NCBI RefSeq assembly: GCF_013359865.1
Contig: NZ_JABMCE010000086.1
Span: 1 to 64,000 of the forward strand
Origin: Curtobacterium pusillum
GTDB taxonomy: Bacteria > Actinomycetota > Actinomycetes > Actinomycetales > Microbacteriaceae
Reading direction: 5' to 3'
DNA: 64,000 nucleotides
Shown here: piece by piece, positions 58,517 to 64,000 of the stretch
Layout: each line of letters opens with the position of its first letter
How positions within the stretch are numbered: the first letter of the stretch is position 1
Program-made: the position numbers and the translations under genes
The notes under the pieces: model-generated
Databases searched by the model: none
The model's input: only the letters and a program-made list of their open reading frames with translations
What the model was told of the DNA's origin: nothing

Positions 58517-59962
58517 TCAGTCCTCCGGTGCGAGATCGACGTGCTCGGGCAACCCGAACGTGTGGCGGAGCGCGCTCCGCGCAGCGTGCCAGCCGGCCAT
58601 GCCGTGCACGCCGGGCCCGGGGGCGGACGCCGCCGAGCAGATGTACATGCCGCCGCCCATCCGCCAGGGATCCGACGAGAGAACGGGACGTTTGACGAGC
58701 TGCCAGAAGCTCGCGGCACCGGCGGCGATGTCGCCGCCGACGTAGTTCGGGTCGTAGCTGCTCATGTCGACAGCGGTCCGGCTGCTCGACTGCAGGATCG
58801 TGTCGCGGAACCCGGGCGCGAACCGCTCGATCTGCCGCGTGATCGCCTCTGTCTGGTCGACGTCCGACCCGGCCGGCACGTGCGCGTACGCCCAGAAGAC
58901 GTGCTTGCCCGACGGTGCTCGGCTCGGGTCGACCACGGTGGGCTCGGAACCCAGGACGTACGGCCGCTCGGCGTGCCGCCCGCGGGCCACCGCGCCCTCG
59001 GCGGCCGCGATCTCGGCACGCGTACCGCCGACGTGGACGGTTCCGGCCCTGCGGAGGGCCTCGTTGGTCCACGGCACCGGGTCCGAGAGCGCGAAGTCGA
59101 CCTTCGAAGCGGCGTTGCCGAACCGGAACCGCCTGAGCGCGCCGCGTCGCGGTGTCGGGATCTGCTTCCCGGCGATCCGCAGCATGCCGGGCACGCTCGT
59201 GTCGAACAGCACCGCCTTGGCGGGGGTGAGGTCGGCGAGCGAGCGGACTTCGCGCCCGGTCTCGATCCGGCCTCCGTGCGCGACGAGGTCCGCGGCGAGC
59301 GCGTCGACGATCGCCTGGCTGCCCCCGATCGGGACGGGCCACCCCCGGGCGTGCGCGTACGCGCCGAGCGAGAGTGCCGCAGCTGCGGTGGCGAGCGACG
59401 GCATGTGCTGGATCGAGTGCGCGGCGACGCCGGAGATCATCGCGGGGGCGACCTCCTCGCGGAAGCGCAGGTTCCAGGCGTTCGTCCCCTGCTCGAGCGC
59501 GCGGAGCCCGAAGCGCAGCACGCTCAGCGGGTGCCGAGGGACGTGCAGGAGCGCATCGGTCGCGAAGTCGGAGACGTGGTCGGCGTTGTCGGAGAGCGGA
59601 CCCATGAGCTGCCGGAACGCGCGACCGTCGAGGCCGATCTCCTCCGCTGTGCGGCCGAGGTCCTGGTACGCGACACCGGCACGGCCGCCGTCCAGCGGGT
59701 GGCCGTACTGGACCTCCGGGAGACGGAGCTCGATGCGTTCCTCGAGCCGGAAGCGTCGGAAGAACTCGGACTGCAGTGCCATCGGGTGCACGGCGGAGCA
59801 GACGTCGTGCAGGAACCCGGGCAGGGTGAGCTCGGACGTGCGGGCGCCGCCGCCGATGGTGTCGCCGCGCTCGACGACCTCGACGGACAGGCCCGCGCGG
59901 GCGAGGGTCACCGCTGCTGCGAGTCCGTTCGGTCCGGCTCCGACGACCACAGCATCCACCAT
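58517..59962 (-). CDS. Phytoene dehydrogenase-like FAD-dependent oxidoreductase (CrtI superfamily)
   Basis: A 481-residue flavoprotein. The FAD dinucleotide-binding motif is DAVVVGAGPNGLAAAVTLAR, then VEVVERGDTIGGGARTSELT; the C-terminal FAD motif is MYICSAASAPGPGVHGMAGWHAA. It belongs with the uncharacterised CrtI/PDS-like oxidoreductases (COG1233) of actinobacteria, not with clustered carotenoid genes, so desaturation of a lipid or isoprenoid is plausible but the substrate is unknown. ATG 59962 has TAGGCT 7 nt upstream. It is coupled to the downstream SRPBCC gene. Confidence 0.91.
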   Translation of the reverse strand: MVDAVVVGAGPNGLAAAVTLARAGLSVEVVERGDTIGGGARTSELTLPGFLHDVCSAVHPMALQSEFFRRFRLEERIELRLPEVQYGHPLDGGRAGVAYQDLGRTAEEIGLDGRAFRQLMGPLSDNADHVSDFATDALLHVPRHPLSVLRFGLRALEQGTNAWNLRFREEVAPAMISGVAAHSIQHMPSLATAAAALSLGAYAHARGWPVPIGGSQAIVDALAADLVAHGGRIETGREVRSLADLTPAKAVLFDTSVPGMLRIAGKQIPTPRRGALRRFRFGNAASKVDFALSDPVPWTNEALRRAGTVHVGGTRAEIAAAEGAVARGRHAERPYVLGSEPTVVDPSRAPSGKHVFWAYAHVPAGSDVDQTEAITRQIERFAPGFRDTILQSSSRTAVDMSSYDPNYVGGDIAAGAASFWQLVKRPVLSSDPWRMGGGMYICSAASAPGPGVHGMAGWHAARSALRHTFGLPEHVDLAPED

Positions 59963-60002
59963 GCCGACGAGCCTAGGGACTCGAGGCTGCGTGCCGTCTC
60001 GG

Positions 60003-60677
60003 TCAGGACCGTGCCGCGTCCGGGTCCGCCGGATCCGAACCGTCGTCCCCCGCGTCGGCCGCGTCCGGCTCGTCGGCGTCCGCGGGCGCAGCCGATCCGA
60101 CGGGGTGTTCCGCGAGCAGCGCCGCGAAGTCCTCGTCGAGCATCTGCTGCAGACGGTCGTCCCGGCCGATCTCGTAGTCCTCGGTCGGGCGCTGGGCCCA
60201 TCCGAGGCGTCCGACGACGGTCGTGCCGATGTCGTCCCATGCCCGCGCGCGGGCCGCGAGGACGATGCCGTCGACGAACCCCTGGTCCTCACGGCGCTTG
60301 TCGAGCATCGTCGCGAGCCGCTCGTACGTGGCCTCACGCGTGCGGAGCTTGAGGTCGTCGCCGCGCCGGTAGTCGTGCTGGTGACGCGAACGGCCCTTCT
60401 GCTTGCTCGACTTCGAGCGGATCTCGCGCATGCGCTCGGCGTCACCGCGCTGTTCCTCCGCCATGCGGTGGAGTTCCTCGCGGGTGGCCTCGGCGATGAC
60501 CGCGTGGTCGAAGTACCCCTGGTCCCGGAGGGCGTTCGTGATGATCCGGTTGGCGACGGCCACGGTGACGGCGGCCTTGGCGATGAGGAACCCCTCGTCG
60601 ACGGCACGCTTCAGTTCGACCTGGCTGACGGGTCGGTCGCGCACGTCGTGCTTGTTGCGTCGTCCGAACAGGGCCAT
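60003..60677 (-). CDS. Conserved hypothetical protein
   Basis: A 224-residue soluble protein with a basic start (MALFGRRNKHDVRDRPVSQV), a helical centre (ATREELHRMAEEQRGDAERM, then a Lys/Arg/Ser/Gln-rich stretch), and an acidic Ala/Asp/Pro-rich tail (DADEPDAADAGDDGSDPADP). Actinobacterial homologues are sometimes labelled asparagine synthase, but there is no glutaminase or PP-loop motif, so I reject that name. ATG 60677 has TAACCT 7 nt upstream. The function is unknown. Confidence 0.8.
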   Translation of the reverse strand: MALFGRRNKHDVRDRPVSQVELKRAVDEGFLIAKAAVTVAVANRIITNALRDQGYFDHAVIAEATREELHRMAEEQRGDAERMREIRSKSSKQKGRSRHQHDYRRGDDLKLRTREATYERLATMLDKRREDQGFVDGIVLAARARAWDDIGTTVVGRLGWAQRPTEDYEIGRDDRLQQMLDEDFAALLAEHPVGSAAPADADEPDAADAGDDGSDPADPDAARS

Positions 60678-60768
60678 GCCATCGAGGTTACCGGCGTCGG
60701 GTGCCCCTCCGTTCACGACCGTGGTGCTCGGGGCACCGGTCCGCACACGACGCGCACGACCGTCGCGC

Positions 60769-61296
60769 TCAGAGCACCAGTCCGTACACGGCCACGTCCA
60801 CGCGCCCCGGCCCGAGCGGCAGCGCACTCCGCAGCGTTCCCTCGTGCACGAACCCGAGCCGTTCGGCGAGACCGCGGCTCCGCACGTTGTCCACGGCCGT
60901 CCGGATCTCGACCCGCGCCGTGCCGCGTGCCCGGGCGACCCCGACGAGGACGGTGGCGGCGCGCCAGACGACACCCCGTCCCTCCAGGCCGGCGTCCACC
61001 CAGTAGCCGAGCGACGCCTGCCCGAGGTACGGGTCGAAGGCGAGCGAGGCCGCTCCGACGATCCGGTCGTCCTGCCGGATGACGCAGGGGAGCGCGCGGT
61101 CCATCGCGTACTGAGCGAGCAGGTGTTCGGTCTGGCGGCCGATCGCCTCGCGCGTCGGCGAGTCCCACGCCCACGGCTCGGCGGCACGGAGGCGATCGAG
61201 GTTCGCCTGCACGAGCTCGTGCAGGCGCTCGACCGTCGTCAGGTCGCGCAGCGTCAGCGTGTACCCGTCGCCGAGGTCCCGCCCGAATGCCGCCAC
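60769..61296 (-). CDS. RimJ/RimL-type GNAT N-acetyltransferase
   Basis: A 175-residue acetyltransferase. The N-terminal GYTLTLRDLTTVERLHELVQ, the PYLGQASLGYWVDAGLEGRG strand and acetyl-CoA loop, and NVRSRGLAERLGFVHEGTLR match the RimJ/RimL family that acetylates ribosomal protein N-termini or small amines. GTG 61296 has TAGTGT 6 nt upstream and no Shine-Dalgarno site. It is 25 nt downstream of the FtsX-type permease stop, on the same strand. Confidence 0.88.
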   Translation of the reverse strand: MAAFGRDLGDGYTLTLRDLTTVERLHELVQANLDRLRAAEPWAWDSPTREAIGRQTEHLLAQYAMDRALPCVIRQDDRIVGAASLAFDPYLGQASLGYWVDAGLEGRGVVWRAATVLVGVARARGTARVEIRTAVDNVRSRGLAERLGFVHEGTLRSALPLGPGRVDVAVYGLVL

Positions 61297-61321
61297 GCCT
61301 CGACACTATGCACGCGCGTGC

Positions 61322-62595
61322 CTATTCGTACCGGAGTGCCTCGATCGGGTTCTGCCGGGCGGCCCGACGTGCGGGCAGGGTGCCGGCGAGGAACGCGATG
61401 AACATGACGACCAGGATGATCGTGATCACCGAGGACGGCGCGAACTGCATGATCTGCAGGCCGGGCAGGTCCTTCAGCACGGTACCCGCGAGCAGGTTCG
61501 AGATGCCGGTGCCGAGCAGGATCGCGACCCCGGCACCGATCGCGCTGCCGAGGAACCCGATGAACACGGCCTCGAGCGAGAACAGCGTGTAGACCTTGCC
61601 ACCGCCCATGCCCATCGCCTTCATCAGACCGATCTCGCGGGTGCGTTCCTGCACGCTCATGAGCAGCGTGTTGATGATGCCGAACCCGGCGGCGACGAGG
61701 GCGATCACGGCGAAGGCGTTGAGGACGCCGACGATCCCGTTGATGACGGTCTGGAACTGGCCGAGCTGGTCCTGGATGGTCTGGCCCGTGTAGCCGTCCT
61801 TCGACAGCGCGCTCTTCACCTCGGTGGCCGAGGCGCCGCTGTCGAGCGTCGCGGTGGCGCTGGCGTACGAGGTCGCGATCGACGACGGCTTGCCGGTCTC
61901 CTGCGCCGCCTGCATCGCGTCGGTGAGGGCGGCGTTCGCGCCGGCACCGCCGCCGAACAGCGACTCGTTCTGCACCCCGGCGACCGTGGCGGTGAGGGTG
62001 TGCTCCTTGCCCTGGTAGTCGTCGACGGCGATGGTGAGTTCCTTGCCCACCGCGCTGGAGGCCTTGCCGAGGCCGAGGTTCTTCAGGTAGTTCGTCGGCA
62101 GGAGCACCTGGTTGCCCGCGGAGGACGAGTCGTCGAGCTGCTTGCCCGCTGCCAGATCGGCATCGAGCTCCCCGGCGTTGGCCGACACGTCGACGACGTA
62201 CTTGCCCTTGCCGGCGTACTCCACCCACTTCGTGCTGAGCGCGACCGCGGGTCGGACGCTCTTCACACCGGAGATGCCCGTGATCTTGTCGACGTCCGAC
62301 TGCGACAGGTACGCGAAGGTCGCCGGACCGCGGTTGATGCTCTGGCTCGACTCGTCGGGGTCGTACTTCGCGGGACCGCTGTCGGCGGAGGACTCGACGG
62401 TCTTGGTGATCGTGAGCGATCCGGTGTCGCCGATGGAGGCGACCTGGGTGTCGATGTAGTTGCTGACACCCGTGCCGATGGCCGAGGTCAGGGTGATCGT
62501 GAACGCGCCGATGAAGATCGCGATGACGGTGAGCGTGGTGCGCAGCTTCGACCGGAAGGTGTTCGCCACGGCGGTGCGGAGCAGGTCGAGGAAGT

Positions 62596-62599
<4 letters not shown>
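61322..62599 (-). CDS. MacB/FtsX-type ABC transporter permease
   Basis: A 425-residue permease with one N-terminal helix (LRTTLTVIAIFIGAFTITLT), a roughly 240-residue periplasmic-type (MacB_PCD) domain, and three C-terminal helices of the FtsX fold (VIALVAAGFGIINTLLMSVQ, MKAMGMGGGKVYTLFSLEAV). It should couple with the ATPase encoded just upstream to move a lipid, peptide or lipoprotein across or from the membrane. ATG 62599 overlaps the ATPase stop by 4 nt. Confidence 0.93.
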
Positions 62600-63360
<761 letters not shown>

Positions 63361-63405
63361 GTGCCCGAGCGTACTGTCCGCTGCACGACTGCAAGTTTGC
63401 GTTTG

Positions 63406-63435
63406 CTGTAAACGATGTGACGTTCCGGTTACAGT
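63406..63435 (+). promoter_or_regulatory. TetR gene promoter with a candidate operator
   Basis: CTGTAA (63406-63411) and TTACAG (63429-63434) are exact complements 17 nt apart, in the most A/T-rich part of the 81-nt divergent spacer. TACAGT (63430-63435) lies 6 nt before the TetR ATG and is a good -10 box. A TetR-type dimer here could control both directions. Confidence 0.45.
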
Positions 63436-63441
63436 CGGGCC

Positions 63442-64000
63442 ATGCCCGACACCCCGTCCACGCCCGACATGGGCCTCCGAGACCGCAAGCGTCTCGAGAC
63501 GCGCCACCGCATCGCCGAGGCCGCCCGGTCCCTCGCGCTCGAGCAGGACATCGACCACACCACGATCGAGCAGATCGCGGCGCGGGCGGACGTGTCGCCC
63601 CGGACCTTCTTCAACTACTTCGAGAGCAAGGAGGACGCGGTCCTGGGGCACACCGAGCTCGACCTCGCCCCGGACACGCTCGAGCAGCACCTGGCCTCGG
63701 TCGCGGGGGAGGCGGCGGCGCAAGCGGTCGTGGACCTGGCGTTCCTGGTGTTCGGCTCGTCGTTCGGCGACGAGCACGAGCGGCTCGCACGGAAGGAGGT
63801 CCTCGTGCGCTTCCCGCAGCTCATGCGCCGGCAGGTCTCCCGGATGACGACCGTCGCCGAGGCGATGACCGGCGCGGTGCGGACGATCCTCGAGCGGGAC
63901 CCGGCCTGGGGGCCGGAGGCGGCGACGCCGCAGGCGGCGGAGATGCTCCTCGGCATGTGCATGACGGGGCTGCGGAGCTCGGCTCGCCACGAGGGGTCGG
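63442..64000 (+). CDS. TetR family transcriptional regulator (3' end beyond the window)
   Basis: 186 complete codons are visible, with no stop before the window edge. The N-terminal helix-turn-helix is typical of TetR: LETRHRIAEAARSLALEQDI, then TTIEQIAARADVSPRTFFNY followed by FESKEDAV. The rest is the helical ligand-binding domain, which reaches LLGMCMTGLRSSARHEG at the edge. It diverges from the MacB/LolD-type exporter and is its likely repressor. ATG 63442 has TACAGT 6 nt upstream and no Shine-Dalgarno site. Confidence 0.92.
   Translation, partial: MPDTPSTPDMGLRDRKRLETRHRIAEAARSLALEQDIDHTTIEQIAARADVSPRTFFNYFESKEDAVLGHTELDLAPDTLEQHLASVAGEAAAQAVVDLAFLVFGSSFGDEHERLARKEVLVRFPQLMRRQVSRMTTVAEAMTGAVRTILERDPAWGPEAATPQAAEMLLGMCMTGLRSSARHEGS

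Noticed and set aside
60003..60677. Asparagine synthase annotation
   Set aside because: The protein has no glutaminase or ATP-pyrophosphatase motifs and is far too short.

Overview
This 64 kb window is about 70% G+C and packed with genes on both strands. Many genes overlap by 4 nt (ATGA or GTGA), and strong Shine-Dalgarno sites alternate with a large class of starts that have none. Gene content points to a Gram-positive actinobacterium of the family Microbacteriaceae, with Curtobacterium or a close relative the best guess: an actinobacterial NUDIX-like DUF4916 protein, an lhr-nei pair as in mycobacteria, PknB-type kinase, FolP2-type synthase, and CUT1 sugar importers without a local ATPase. 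It looks like ordinary chromosome. I see no rRNA, tRNA, CRISPR array, prophage or insertion sequence.

Layout. 1-7.9 kb: the tail of an Arg/Gly-rich protein, a CsbD stress protein, a DUF4916 protein, an autoregulated-looking PadR regulator, and the Lhr helicase beside a Nei-type glycosylase. 8-17 kb: amino-acid permease, HAD phosphatase, alpha/beta hydrolase, a three-gene ABC exporter/GbsR-type regulator operon behind a perfect operator, then ada-alkA and ogt alkylation repair and a MOSC protein. 17-21 kb: DJ-1 protein, HAD phosphatase and a coupled folE-folP2-RibD-like pterin cassette. 21-25.6 kb: purine permease, a toxin-antitoxin pair with a palindromic operator, and small enzymes. 25.8-31 kb: GH65 disaccharide phosphorylase with beta-phosphoglucomutase, and an APC permease. 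31-36.6 kb: a GNAT-methyltransferase fusion, RlmA-like methyltransferase, oxidoreductases, a gene remnant and twin small acidic proteins. 36.6-45 kb: GH92 mannosidase, Ser/Thr kinase, PAP2 phosphatase, a family A DNA polymerase and an acyltransferase.

45-55.5 kb is the main metabolic unit. A sugar importer (one permease frameshifted) and a Gfo/Idh oxidoreductase lie behind a DeoR-family regulator. Divergent from the regulator are a SIS isomerase/deaminase, ROK kinase, NagA deacetylase, PfkB kinase and class II aldolase. Together they fit uptake and breakdown of an N-acetyl-amino sugar, most simply N-acetylgalactosamine, to triose phosphates without a PTS. 55.5-64 kb holds serine dehydratase, a PspC protein, a shikimate dehydrogenase-like enzyme, a CrtI-like oxidoreductase with an SRPBCC partner, an ABC/FtsX exporter and a divergent TetR regulator that runs off the end.

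Two window-wide signals are not explained by genes. The 13-mer GAGCCGCGCCTCC occurs seven times exactly, with many near copies inside and between genes. About twenty genes carry a TAnnnT box 6 or 7 nt before the start codon, which indicates leaderless transcripts.
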